The position numbers were made by a program, and so were the translations under genes. The notes beneath the pieces were generated by a model. That model worked only from the letters and a program-made list of their open reading frames with translations, was not told the DNA's origin and ran no database searches. From Methylovulum miyakonense HT12 (GTDB lineage: Bacteria; Pseudomonadota; Gammaproteobacteria; Methylococcales; Methylomonadaceae): 64,000 bases of DNA. The DNA lies in the NCBI RefSeq assembly GCF_000384075.1, contig NZ_KB913025.1:4151901-4215900 (forward strand), read 5' to 3'. Below are positions 1-7,711 of this stretch, in pieces (the stretch's first letter is position 1; each line of letters opens with the position of its first letter).

Positions 1-72
1 TTAAACGTGGCATGGTGGTGGTGGCTCAAAAAGCTTATATTTTATACCATAAAACTTATGTCAAATTACTTA
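1..72 (-). mobile_element. Terminal fragment of an IS630-family element
   Basis: The first 72 bases match bases 38286-38357, the start-side end of the complete IS630 element in this window, with only two mismatches. The match includes the first codons of the transposase (MPRL, read leftward from base 13) and stops exactly at the inverted-repeat boundary AATTACTTA. The rest of this second copy lies outside the window. Confidence 0.85.
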
Positions 73-76
73 AGCT

Positions 77-232
77 TTATTTAAGCCATATTAAGATAGA
101 AAAAATTATTATAGAGATAAAAAACACACTAATATATAGCTTTATATTTGTTTCCTTATTGTCATGCCCTACTTGTTTTGAATCACGTCCTGAAATTGCC
201 GTTTGGCGAATTTTGTTGTCATTATCTGTCAT
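77..232 (-). CDS. Small single-helix membrane protein, unknown function
   Basis: I do not recognise this gene. From the methionine at base 232 it encodes 51 residues: a polar N-terminus containing ISGRDSKQVGHDNKE and one C-terminal hydrophobic helix (about residues 31-50) ending in WLK. The ISGRD-x-QVG-type pattern recalls short motifs seen in some small bacterial membrane or defence-linked proteins, but that is a weak resemblance. It sits between an IS630 end and a resolvase gene in AT-rich sequence. A longer start at base 277 is possible. It may be spurious. Confidence 0.35.
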   Translation of the reverse strand: MTDNDNKIRQTAISGRDSKQVGHDNKETNIKLYISVFFISIIIFSILIWLK

Positions 233-285
233 AATATTCACCTTAATGATGATAAACTTGAGTTTAGAAATGTTCAAACATGTGC

Positions 286-837
286 TTAATTCCTAGCCTT
301 CACGCTATTGTAAAGTGTGGCACGGCAAACCTTGAGCAGTTTGGCGACCGCAGCCGGACTCTCGCCCCTGTCTAGCAATTCCCGCGCGTGTTTGACCTGT
401 TCGCTGGAGAGTGACGGTTTACGCCCCAGCTTCTGGCCGCGCCGCTTCGCCGCCTTCAATCCGGCTTGGGTGCGTTCGATAATCAGTGACCGCTCGAACT
501 CGGCTAGTGCCGCCAGTATGTGACCCATCAACCGCCCCGCCGCACTTCCGGTGTCGATGGCTTCGGTCAAGGACAGGAAGGCCACCCCCTTGCCTTGCAG
601 TTCACCCAGCACCGCCACCAAATGCGACAGAGACCGCCCCAGACGGTCGAGCTTCCAGACCACCAACGTATCCCCAGCCCGTAGCAATTCAAGGCAGCGC
701 GTCAATTCTGGCCGCTTGGCGACTGCGCCGCTGGCCGTGTCGGTAAAAATATACTCGCACCCCGCCTTAGTCAGGGCGTTAATCTGTAAATCCGCTTTTT
801 GGTCATCGGTCGAGACCCGTGCATAACCGTATTTCAT
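286..837 (-). CDS. Serine recombinase (resolvase/invertase family)
   Basis: A 183-residue serine site-specific recombinase. The N-terminal catalytic domain starts MKYGYARVSTDDQ with the nucleophilic serine at about residue 9. The conserved region VVWKLDRLGRS follows, then TGSAAGRLM and LAEFERSLIIERT. A C-terminal helix-turn-helix occupies about residues 140-183 (SPAAVAKLLKVCRATLY). I chose the start at base 837 because it gives the family N-terminus; an upstream in-frame start would add unrelated residues and run over repeated motifs that are probably its binding sites. Such enzymes resolve transposon cointegrates or invert DNA; which one applies here is not shown. Confidence 0.9.
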   Translation of the reverse strand: MKYGYARVSTDDQKADLQINALTKAGCEYIFTDTASGAVAKRPELTRCLELLRAGDTLVVWKLDRLGRSLSHLVAVLGELQGKGVAFLSLTEAIDTGSAAGRLMGHILAALAEFERSLIIERTQAGLKAAKRRGQKLGRKPSLSSEQVKHARELLDRGESPAAVAKLLKVCRATLYNSVKARN

Positions 838-847
838 GCCCCTATTG

Positions 848-928
848 TTAGACAAAATTGCTGGACTTGCAAGCCGTTGATATTGCGCGTTTTGCCGATT
901 GTCTAAAAAACCTTCATTTTTTAGACAA
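848..928. repeat. Three TTAGACAA/TTGTCTAA motifs upstream of the resolvase
   Basis: The octamer TTAGACAA occurs at 848-855 and 921-928, and its inverse TTGTCTAA at 899-906, all within about 90 bp upstream of the resolvase start. Serine resolvases bind repeated short inverted motifs (res sites) next to their own gene, so these are candidate recombination or autoregulatory sites. The assignment is inferred from position and repetition. Confidence 0.5.
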
Positions 929-986
929 CAAGAAAAAGATTTAATAAGCATTTTTAGGAGTGCTGTTTTCAACAGCGTAAGAAATT

Positions 987-1718
987 TTAATAATTCAACA
1001 GCAACTCAGCCATCCCGTCCAACTTAATCTTAATTTGTTTCCATCCGGGCATTTGTAAACTTAATAGTCTGTAGAATTCGGGACTGTGATTGTGTTCCTT
1101 TAGATGGCAAAGCTCATGGATAATCACGTAATCGATACATTCTGTGGGAGCCTTTATCAAATGCGGATTCAACAGGATATGTCCCTGAGGCGAACAGCTT
1201 CCCCATTGTTTCTTCATTGTCAGCAGTTTAATCGTGAGAGATTCGCCGTTCAGCCACAACACGCTAGGCACCAAAGCGTTTAGGCGGCGATGAAAAACTT
1301 GACGGGCGTGAGAGGCATACCAGTCTTTTAACAGTTGCCTCACTTTTTCACTGGAACGGTCGGCAGTGGCAACGTGTAATTGCCCTCTCAACAATTTCAC
1401 CGTAGGCGGATGATTGTTGGCCAACGCCACTATTTTTAAGGGATACCGCTTCCCCAAATAAAAATGACTTTCGCCGCTAATATATTGTCTGGGCAATACT
1501 TCCGATCGCGCTTCACGAATACGGAATAAGTTCAGGGATAACCAACGCGCACGCTTCAATACCGCTTGCTTAATCTGCTGTAAGTCAGCATCTTCCGGTG
1601 CATCCACTTGTACCCTCCCATCAGGATGGATATGGATGACAATCTTAGAAGTTTTACGGGTCAGAAAAGTGACTTGATAATGGATTTCCTCGCTACCGTA
1701 GCGAATGGTCTGTTGCAT
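987..1718 (-). CDS. YgjP-like zinc metallopeptidase (DUF45/M48-type)
   Basis: A 243-residue protein with the zinc-peptidase signature HELCHLKEHNHSPEF near residue 205, including the downstream glutamate region typical of the YgjP/DUF45 family. The preceding GSCSPQGHILLNPHLIKAP segment is also characteristic. Its start overlaps the hsdR stop at base 1718, so it is the last gene of the restriction operon. Family members are often encoded next to type I restriction genes, but their substrate is unknown and the role here is inferred from linkage only. Confidence 0.85.
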   Translation of the reverse strand: MQQTIRYGSEEIHYQVTFLTRKTSKIVIHIHPDGRVQVDAPEDADLQQIKQAVLKRARWLSLNLFRIREARSEVLPRQYISGESHFYLGKRYPLKIVALANNHPPTVKLLRGQLHVATADRSSEKVRQLLKDWYASHARQVFHRRLNALVPSVLWLNGESLTIKLLTMKKQWGSCSPQGHILLNPHLIKAPTECIDYVIIHELCHLKEHNHSPEFYRLLSLQMPGWKQIKIKLDGMAELLLNY

Positions 1719-4700
1719 TAGCGTTCTTTGGACAGGCCGACACGGGTAATTTGCACGATATGTTCAATCACTTCCTTGGCTTTATCCATGCCAATCAGCT
1801 TAAACAACCGTGGCAATAAACTTTTACGAATTTCAGCTTCAATATTTTGCGGATTGACAGAGTTTTCCGCAACCGCCTTATCAACCACTTCGTCAATAGC
1901 AAAAGCTTCTCCGACATAATGGTTTATTTCCTCGGGTGACATGGCAACAAAAGCGTCTTCGCCGATAACCAATTTGAGCACACCGAAATAAGCCTTTGCG
2001 TGCGAATTTTTAGCCAATGGACTTGGTATATCCACCACCTCGCGGCGAGCCAGCTTTTCTTCCAAATCCTTATAAAAGACATACTGTTTAAACGGGTGTT
2101 CGAACATGGCTTCTGTCTCGCGGATAGCCTGTTCCAATAGTTCCGAAAAGACCTTTTGTGTATAAGGGTCGTCTTGGAGTTCTTGCTCGATGGTTTTCTT
2201 CAACCGGGTGCGGATAATGTCGGTTTCGTTACGGATTTTTTCATCGCTCCATTGCTCAGGCTTTTGTTTACCTAGCTCGTTGACGATAAAAACACCCTCA
2301 GGCTCCCGAATACCTTCGCCGACCACATGCTTATCAATCAATTTTTTGATTCGTGCCGCGTAGTCTGAATAGTCAATCGTTTCACCCGCATCTTGGCGGG
2401 AAATTTGCCTAAGTTGACTGAAAAAGCGCACATCGCGTTTATAGATGCGAATATCCTCCTCATTGAAGCTACGGTCTTCGTAAAAACTACCCGATCCCAG
2501 CGCGACTTCCAGGCATAAACTAAACGCTGTCAACGCCTCGTAAAAATCTTCCCGTACCCGTTGCTTCGCATCGTAACCATCACCTGCATCATCGGTTTGG
2601 TAATGCGGAATCAGAACCTGCCGGAACTGCTCCAAATCCGCCCGATTATTGACGTCCTTAAAAATCGCCCATAGCTTGTCATGCAAGCCAGGTAATTTTT
2701 TATATTCGGTGCTGACGGGGTGGTACAAACCCGCCAAATCGTCGATGTCATAGCCGTCTTGAGTCCGTTCGGCTAAATTTTGATAGGCCTCCAAAGTGGT
2801 ATCCAGTTCTTTCAAAATCCCCCGGTAATCAATGAGCAGACCAAATTTTTTCGACTCATGTAGGCGATTGACGCGGGCAATCGCTTGGATCAGATTGTGT
2901 TGCTTCAGCGGCTTGTCGATGTACAGCACCGCGTTACGGGGTTCGTCGAATCCCGTCAACAATTTATCGACCACAATCAAAATCTGCGGATCATCTTCCT
3001 CAGCAAACCGCCGTATGACCTCTTTACTGTAAGCTTCTTCGCTTTGGTTGCCGACCTGCTCTAACCACCACTGCTGCACCTCAGGCTTATAGCTTTCGTC
3101 CACCTCATCATGGCCTTCACGGGTATCGGGCGGTGACATGATAATGGCACTGGACACCAAGCCTGTTTCATCGAGATATTTCTTGTAACGGATCGCCGAC
3201 AGTTTGCTGTCGGTTGCCAATTGCGCCTTGAGGCCATCGGCAACATTTTTCACGAAATGGTCGGCAATGTCGTGTGCGATCAGTTCGATACGGCTATCGG
3301 ATTGGTAGATTTGGCCTTTTTGCGCGAACTTCTTTTTCAGGTCGGCGCGTTGCTTGTCAGTTAGCCCTTCGGTGATGCGCTCGAACCACAAATCAATGGC
3401 CTTGGAATTGGTGCCCAACTCCGGTACGCGTTCTTCGTACAGTAAGGGCGTTACCGTGCCATCCTCCACCGCACGTTGCATGGTATAGGCATGGATGATG
3501 GGGCCGAATTTATTGGTCGTTTTATCGTTCTTCAGTAACGGTGTGCCAGTAAAGGCAACATAAGCCGCGTTGGGCAACGCTAAGCGCATCCGCTCGTGGG
3601 TTTCGCCGCCGTGGCTGCGATGGCCTTCATCAATTAAAACGATAATATCAGAGCTGGAATTGTGGCATTCCGGCTGCTTGGAAGCGGTAGCAAACTTATT
3701 GATAATCGAAAATAAAATCCGCTCGTTACCGTGGCTGATGCGCTGCGCCAAATCCTTGCCGGACGTGGCTTTGGCTTTTTCGATGTCCCTAGGGGAAGCC
3801 AGCGCACCGGCATTGGCAAAGACTTTGCTCAATTGGGTTTCCAAATCAATTCGGTCAGTCACCACGAAAAAGCGGCACAGTTTTAACTGTTCATGCAATA
3901 TCAAAGCCTTAGCCATAAACACCATCGTAAATGACTTTCCCGACCCTGTAGTATGCCAGATCACGCCGCCTTGACGGGCATCACGGCTATCTTTGCGGAT
4001 CACCTGACCTAGCAATTTTTTGATGCCAAAATACTGCTGATAACGGGCGGCAATCTTGCCGTTTTTCTTATCGAACAGGATAAAAAAGCGGATAAACTCC
4101 AGCAAACGGTCTGGCTTCAGCAAACTGACAATCAACTTATCCTGACCCGTGGGCAATAGCTTGCCTTGTGCGGCTTGGCTTTCGAAATGCCGACCCATCC
4201 CATCGGGTCTATGCCCAAACAATTGAATAGTCTGGGCATCTGATAATGGCGTATTTTTAATAGCGTCAAATTCCTCATCTTTCAGCAATTCTTCCCGCCA
4301 TAACGCCCAAAACTTGGCGGGCGTCCGTGTCGTACCATAGCGACCATCCAAGCCATTCACAGATAACAGCAATTGGCTGTAGGCAAACAAATGCGGAATT
4401 TCGGCGACACCCTGGTTCCTTAGGTGCTGGGAAATGCCTTCCTTGAGCATATCTTTGTGCGGGTTATGCGGATCGGGGCGCTTGGCTTCGATGCACACCA
4501 ACGGAATACCGTTGACGAAACAAACGACATCGGGCCGTCTTGTGCCAGTGCCTCCGGCATTCAACACGTCAAATTCGTCAGTGACCTGAAAGCGATTGTT
4601 GGTTGGGTTTTCCCAATCAATGAGGGCGATGGTGGGCTGGGCTTTTTTACCGTCAATGAATTCGGTCACGGTCAACCCTAAGGTCAAGTGATCATACAGC

Positions 4701-4987
4701 CGCTCATTGGCGGACAATAAACCTTCGCCCAAACCGGGCGAAGCCAACTGCCGCACGATGTCGTCAATGGCATTATTAGAGAGCGGATACGCTTGGCCTT
4801 TCCAATTGAATCGGCGTTTGCGCAATTCAGCTATCAACACCGACCGCAACAACACCTCGGACGTTTGCCCGCCACGATAGGCCAGTGCTTGCGTTGGTGA
4901 CAGATACTCATAGCCCATCGCCATTAACACCTGCAAGGCAGGGATTTGCGAACTGAAGACTTCCTTGGTTTCAGGGATGATGCTCAT
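1718..4987 (-). CDS. hsdR: Type I restriction enzyme, R (motor/nuclease) subunit
   Basis: A 1089-residue HsdR. The N-terminal PD-(D/E)xK nuclease domain shows RRPDVVCFVNGIPLVCIEAK around residues 150-170. The helicase part carries Walker A (HTTGSGKSFTM, about residue 345), the DEGHRSHGG motif II, FTGTPLLKND (motif III) and IARVNR (motif VI). HsdR translocates DNA with ATP and cleaves it when HsdM/HsdS bind an unmodified site. The length is normal and no frameshift is seen. It is downstream of hsdM and hsdS, with fic and DUF559 genes in between. Confidence 0.95.
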   Translation of the reverse strand: MSIIPETKEVFSSQIPALQVLMAMGYEYLSPTQALAYRGGQTSEVLLRSVLIAELRKRRFNWKGQAYPLSNNAIDDIVRQLASPGLGEGLLSANERLYDHLTLGLTVTEFIDGKKAQPTIALIDWENPTNNRFQVTDEFDVLNAGGTGTRRPDVVCFVNGIPLVCIEAKRPDPHNPHKDMLKEGISQHLRNQGVAEIPHLFAYSQLLLSVNGLDGRYGTTRTPAKFWALWREELLKDEEFDAIKNTPLSDAQTIQLFGHRPDGMGRHFESQAAQGKLLPTGQDKLIVSLLKPDRLLEFIRFFILFDKKNGKIAARYQQYFGIKKLLGQVIRKDSRDARQGGVIWHTTGSGKSFTMVFMAKALILHEQLKLCRFFVVTDRIDLETQLSKVFANAGALASPRDIEKAKATSGKDLAQRISHGNERILFSIINKFATASKQPECHNSSSDIIVLIDEGHRSHGGETHERMRLALPNAAYVAFTGTPLLKNDKTTNKFGPIIHAYTMQRAVEDGTVTPLLYEERVPELGTNSKAIDLWFERITEGLTDKQRADLKKKFAQKGQIYQSDSRIELIAHDIADHFVKNVADGLKAQLATDSKLSAIRYKKYLDETGLVSSAIIMSPPDTREGHDEVDESYKPEVQQWWLEQVGNQSEEAYSKEVIRRFAEEDDPQILIVVDKLLTGFDEPRNAVLYIDKPLKQHNLIQAIARVNRLHESKKFGLLIDYRGILKELDTTLEAYQNLAERTQDGYDIDDLAGLYHPVSTEYKKLPGLHDKLWAIFKDVNNRADLEQFRQVLIPHYQTDDAGDGYDAKQRVREDFYEALTAFSLCLEVALGSGSFYEDRSFNEEDIRIYKRDVRFFSQLRQISRQDAGETIDYSDYAARIKKLIDKHVVGEGIREPEGVFIVNELGKQKPEQWSDEKIRNETDIIRTRLKKTIEQELQDDPYTQKVFSELLEQAIRETEAMFEHPFKQYVFYKDLEEKLARREVVDIPSPLAKNSHAKAYFGVLKLVIGEDAFVAMSPEEINHYVGEAFAIDEVVDKAVAENSVNPQNIEAEIRKSLLPRLFKLIGMDKAKEVIEHIVQITRVGLSKER

Positions 4988-5136
4988 TGATTAGCTCCTT
5001 CTCCCCCAGGGAGAAGGTCGGGATGAGGGGATAATAATAAGCAATTTTCCTTATTGTAATTTCCCCTCGGCAATTGCTCCATGCTTTGCTCTACCTCCTG
5101 CGTCCTCGCAGTCGTCACCCAGCCCTCTCTATCTGG
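4988..5136. repeat. REP-like intergenic repeat cluster
   Basis: The gap after hsdR starts with a CTCCTTCTCCCCC...GGGAGAAGG hairpin. At about 5064-5125 it holds the reverse complement of a sequence also found inside the fic gene (about 5960-6035): the shared stretch includes GACGACTGC, GGAGGTAGAGCAAAGCATGG and TTGCCGAGG. A related CTCCCTCTCCC...GAGAGAAGGAG unit lies at about 5197-5225. These look like dispersed extragenic palindromes; no gene is visible here. Confidence 0.7.
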
Positions 5137-5138
5137 AG

Positions 5139-5248
5139 CATAGGTATCTACACAAGTATTAAACATAATAAAAACATAAGGTTATATTGCGATTTAACTC
5201 CCTCTCCCTTTGAGAGAAGGAGCTTTTAGATTTGTGTAGATACTCATG
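5139..5248. mobile_element. MITE copy with CATAnGTATCTACACAA ends
   Basis: A 110 bp unit bounded by CATAGGTATCTACACAAG on the left and the inverse TTTGTGTAGATACTCATG on the right. The same terminal repeats bound the 116 bp insert in the IS1 transposase at 42003-42118. The flanks TATCTGGAG and CCTCTGGAG share their last seven bases, a plausible but imperfect 9 bp target duplication. The right end supplies the TGA stop of the neighbouring DUF559 gene. Confidence 0.7.
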
Positions 5249-5600
5249 CCTCTGGAGAGGGCTTTTTTTCAGAAAGCTCATTAACAACCAATCGAATCGC
5301 TTCCAATACCGACTCTATATCCCTGATGACATCATGATTCCAAAACCTCAACACCCGATACCCCAAAGACTCCAAAAAACGGGTGCGCTGTTCATCCTGA
5401 TCCTGCTGAGTAGCGTGCTGACCACCATCCAATTCGATAATTAATTTTGGTTCCAAGCACAGAAAATCAGCTATATTCGATCCTATAACCTGCTGCCTAC
5501 GAAATTTGCAATCCTCTAACTGTCGGTTGCGTAACCGATACCACAGCAATTTTTCAGCATCGGTTTGATTTTTTCTTAAGGCTCTAGCGAGTTCTTTCAT
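5244..5600 (-). CDS. DUF559 family endonuclease-like protein
   Basis: A 118-residue DUF559 protein, related to the very-short-patch-repair/PD-(D/E)xK nuclease fold. Visible family features are the N-terminal LRKNQTDAEKLLWYRLRNRQL, the core DFLCLEPKLIIELDGGQH (aspartate, glutamate and ELDGxQH acidic cluster) and RVLRFWNHDV near the C-terminus. The role is probably DNA cleavage or repair, unproven for the family. The final residues and stop lie in the end of a MITE, so the natural C-terminus may have been altered. It lies 15 bp after fic in the restriction operon. Confidence 0.85.
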   Translation of the reverse strand: MKELARALRKNQTDAEKLLWYRLRNRQLEDCKFRRQQVIGSNIADFLCLEPKLIIELDGGQHATQQDQDEQRTRFLESLGYRVLRFWNHDVIRDIESVLEAIRLVVNELSEKKPSPEA

Positions 5601-5615
5601 TTTTATCCCCTCACC

Positions 5616-6503
5616 CTAGCCCTTTCCTTTATGCCCTGTGGGTACGGAGGGAGAGGGAACTGAACCTTCTACGATCCGCAAGTAACGCTCTAGGGTGGCT
5701 TGCTCCAAGCTGGCTACTAATTCGATAAACAAGCTGTAATCGCCACGGGTATGCGCGGTATCCAAGGCATCGTAATAGGCCAAGCGATTTTCGACCGGAA
5801 TAATCACGGGCAGCAAGCCTTGGCGCATCAGTTCAAAGTTCATTAATAACCGCGAGGTACGACCGTTGCCATCCACAAACGGATGGATGTCGACGAAATC
5901 GACATGCAAACGGGCTGCGCATTCCACTGCGTGCATCAATAAAGCTCCCTCCCCAACGGGAGAGGGTTGGGGTGACGACTGCAAGGATGCGGGAGGTAGA
6001 GCAAAGCATGGAGCACTTGCCGAGGGAAAATTCAAACCAGTCACTTGCCGATACCAATCCACCAAACCCGCCATCGCTTCCGGCACTTGAATATAATTCG
6101 GTGGCAAATGCTCGGCACCGGCAATGACGACGTTTTCCTTGCGGTATTGCCCGGCATTGCGGTCATCGATATTTTTCAGCACCAAATGATGGATGGATTT
6201 GATTTGCCACTCGCTCAAGGTTTCCTGGTTTTTTACGATGGCCTCGACATAATCGATGGCTTCCTTATGGTTGATGACCTCGAAATGCTCGCGCAACGGC
6301 TTGCCGCCGATGGTGATGCCTTCCAGCACCACCTTGGTTTCCTTCAAGGTTAAGGTATTGCCCTCAATAGCATTGGAATGGTAAGTCCATTCCAACACTT
6401 GCTGTTCGTGTAGCGTGCGGACGGTGTGTTCGGGTAGCGGGCGCAAGCTGTCCAGACGAGATTTTAGGCGGTCGATTTCGGCGAAGCGGGCGGCAGTATT
6501 CAT
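5616..6503 (-). CDS. Fic-domain AMPylase-like protein
   Basis: A 295-residue Fic protein. The active-site loop HPFVDGNGRTSRLL is canonical (HPFxDGNGR) at about residues 208-221. An N-terminal SNAIEGNTLT segment at about residue 42 fits the (S/T)xxxE(G/N) autoinhibitory motif of class II Fic enzymes, which normally transfer AMP to protein hydroxyls. The start overlaps the hsdS stop by 4 bp. Unusually, residues about 162-190 (the region around SSPQPSPVGEGALL) and the last 15 residues (VPSPSVPTGHKGKG) are encoded by REP-like repeats, so a repeat has been inserted in frame between the substrate-binding part and the catalytic loop. Confidence 0.88.
   Translation of the reverse strand: MNTAARFAEIDRLKSRLDSLRPLPEHTVRTLHEQQVLEWTYHSNAIEGNTLTLKETKVVLEGITIGGKPLREHFEVINHKEAIDYVEAIVKNQETLSEWQIKSIHHLVLKNIDDRNAGQYRKENVVIAGAEHLPPNYIQVPEAMAGLVDWYRQVTGLNFPSASAPCFALPPASLQSSPQPSPVGEGALLMHAVECAARLHVDFVDIHPFVDGNGRTSRLLMNFELMRQGLLPVIIPVENRLAYYDALDTAHTRGDYSLFIELVASLEQATLERYLRIVEGSVPSPSVPTGHKGKG
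5943..6035. repeat. REP-like element inserted in frame in fic
   Basis: This stretch starts with a CTCCCTCCCC...GGGAGAGGG hairpin and continues with sequence shared with the gap at about 5064-5125 (GACGACTGC, GGAGGTAGAGCAAAGCATGG). It adds about 30 residues to Fic without breaking the frame. The same DNA in the opposite orientation in an intergenic gap shows it is a mobile or dispersed repeat rather than ancestral coding sequence. Confidence 0.75.
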
Positions 6504-7711
6504 GACTCATCGACCTTCACGCGGCGTTTGCCGGTGAGTAGTTGTTGCATCAGGGCTTTTTTCTCTTGTTTCAGGCAGGCGAGCTTTTGTTGTAGGGTTT
6601 GGATTTCGCGGTCGGCTGCGGTAAGCACTTGGGCAATTTTTTGTTGTTCTTCTAGTTTTGGAAGTTCAATATTAAGGTGTTTCAGATCGTTACCGTATAG
6701 GTGAATAATAGTAACCCCTTGAGCGAAAGAAGCAATTTGATGCTTTTTTATGTGGGTTAATAAATGGGCTATGAATATTGAACATACTAAATTACGGTTT
6801 GGACGCAAAATATTTATATCGCCACCAAGCAAAACGTCATCCTCTAGCAAAGCAACTGCATTAGCTAAATCAATGCCAGTTGTTGTCGTGGATGATGGTA
6901 TCAAAATATCTCCCGCAACAGATTTCGTTCCTTCTTCAGAATTAGTCCGGCTTACGATATTTTTGATCACTTCTCCATATTTCGTATAAAGCTGCCCATA
7001 AAGAATACATTTATATTTGCCGTTGCTAGAAATAAGATCTTTTGAAAGTCCATATCCTTTTTTAAAGTCACAAACTTGTTTGAGTCTATATCTCTTCCAT
7101 TCATCTTCGAATTCTGGAAAACGTATTTGACTTTTTAGCAAAATTTGCACCAAAGCCTTTTTCTGTTGCTGACAATTATCCAGCAATTTTTCTGTAGTCG
7201 AGATGGCTTGATCCCAAACGGACAGGATCTTTGCAATTTTCTTTTGTTCACTAACCGGCGGTAAATTTACAGGCAGCTTTACCAGTTTTTCTCTCGTTAG
7301 ATGGGAAATGCTTGTTCTAGTCGTATAGTCATCAAGTAATTTTTTTCCAGCTAATGACTCCATATAATATTGAAAATATTCTGGAAGAATATTCCCCTTA
7401 GTTCGCAATCTATGTAACGCCTTTTGGTAGTAGCAAGTTGATAATTGTTCGTTCCATATTGCACAACGTCCGACTTCCCCCCCCTCGCACATAATCACGT
7501 CGCCATGTTTTAAAGAAAACTTCTCTCTTTGCTTTTCAGTGAAGTGCATTTCGTTCATTTCATCCATGTAAAATTTTCCCCATTGAACGTTAAAGTTGGT
7601 CAAATAAGGAAATTGTGGATGCTGCATTTTTGCTTCTTGGTTCAGCATCTTGCCTAATTGAACATCAAATAATTCACCTACTTTCTGTCGCGTCCACCCT
7701 TTAGATACCAT
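6500..7711 (-). CDS. hsdS: Type I restriction enzyme, specificity subunit
   Basis: A 403-residue HsdS with two target-recognition domains, each followed by a helical spacer. Repeat 1 runs from GWTRQKVGELFDVQLGKM to SEQKKIAKILSVWDQAISTTEKLL (about residues 5-185); repeat 2 from WKRYRLKQVCDFKKGYGL to EEQQKIAQVLTAADREIQTLQQKL (about 207-390). It directs HsdM and HsdR to a bipartite DNA site. It overlaps the DUF1016 gene upstream (11 bp) and fic downstream (4 bp). The recognition domains are more AT-rich than the neighbouring genes, which is usual for exchangeable specificity modules. Confidence 0.93.
   Translation of the reverse strand: MVSKGWTRQKVGELFDVQLGKMLNQEAKMQHPQFPYLTNFNVQWGKFYMDEMNEMHFTEKQREKFSLKHGDVIMCEGGEVGRCAIWNEQLSTCYYQKALHRLRTKGNILPEYFQYYMESLAGKKLLDDYTTRTSISHLTREKLVKLPVNLPPVSEQKKIAKILSVWDQAISTTEKLLDNCQQQKKALVQILLKSQIRFPEFEDEWKRYRLKQVCDFKKGYGLSKDLISSNGKYKCILYGQLYTKYGEVIKNIVSRTNSEEGTKSVAGDILIPSSTTTTGIDLANAVALLEDDVLLGGDINILRPNRNLVCSIFIAHLLTHIKKHQIASFAQGVTIIHLYGNDLKHLNIELPKLEEQQKIAQVLTAADREIQTLQQKLACLKQEKKALMQQLLTGKRRVKVDES

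Noticed and set aside
12-296. A 94-residue forward open frame at the start of the window
   Set aside because: It begins inside the IS630 end, overlaps the opposite-strand small membrane ORF and has no family resemblance.
838-972. A longer N-terminus for the serine resolvase
   Set aside because: The added residues do not resemble the family and would be encoded over the candidate recombinase binding repeats; the canonical start MKYGYARVSTDD is at 837.
4984-5166. Open frames in the gap after hsdR
   Set aside because: They are formed by REP-like repeats and a MITE and have no coding signature.
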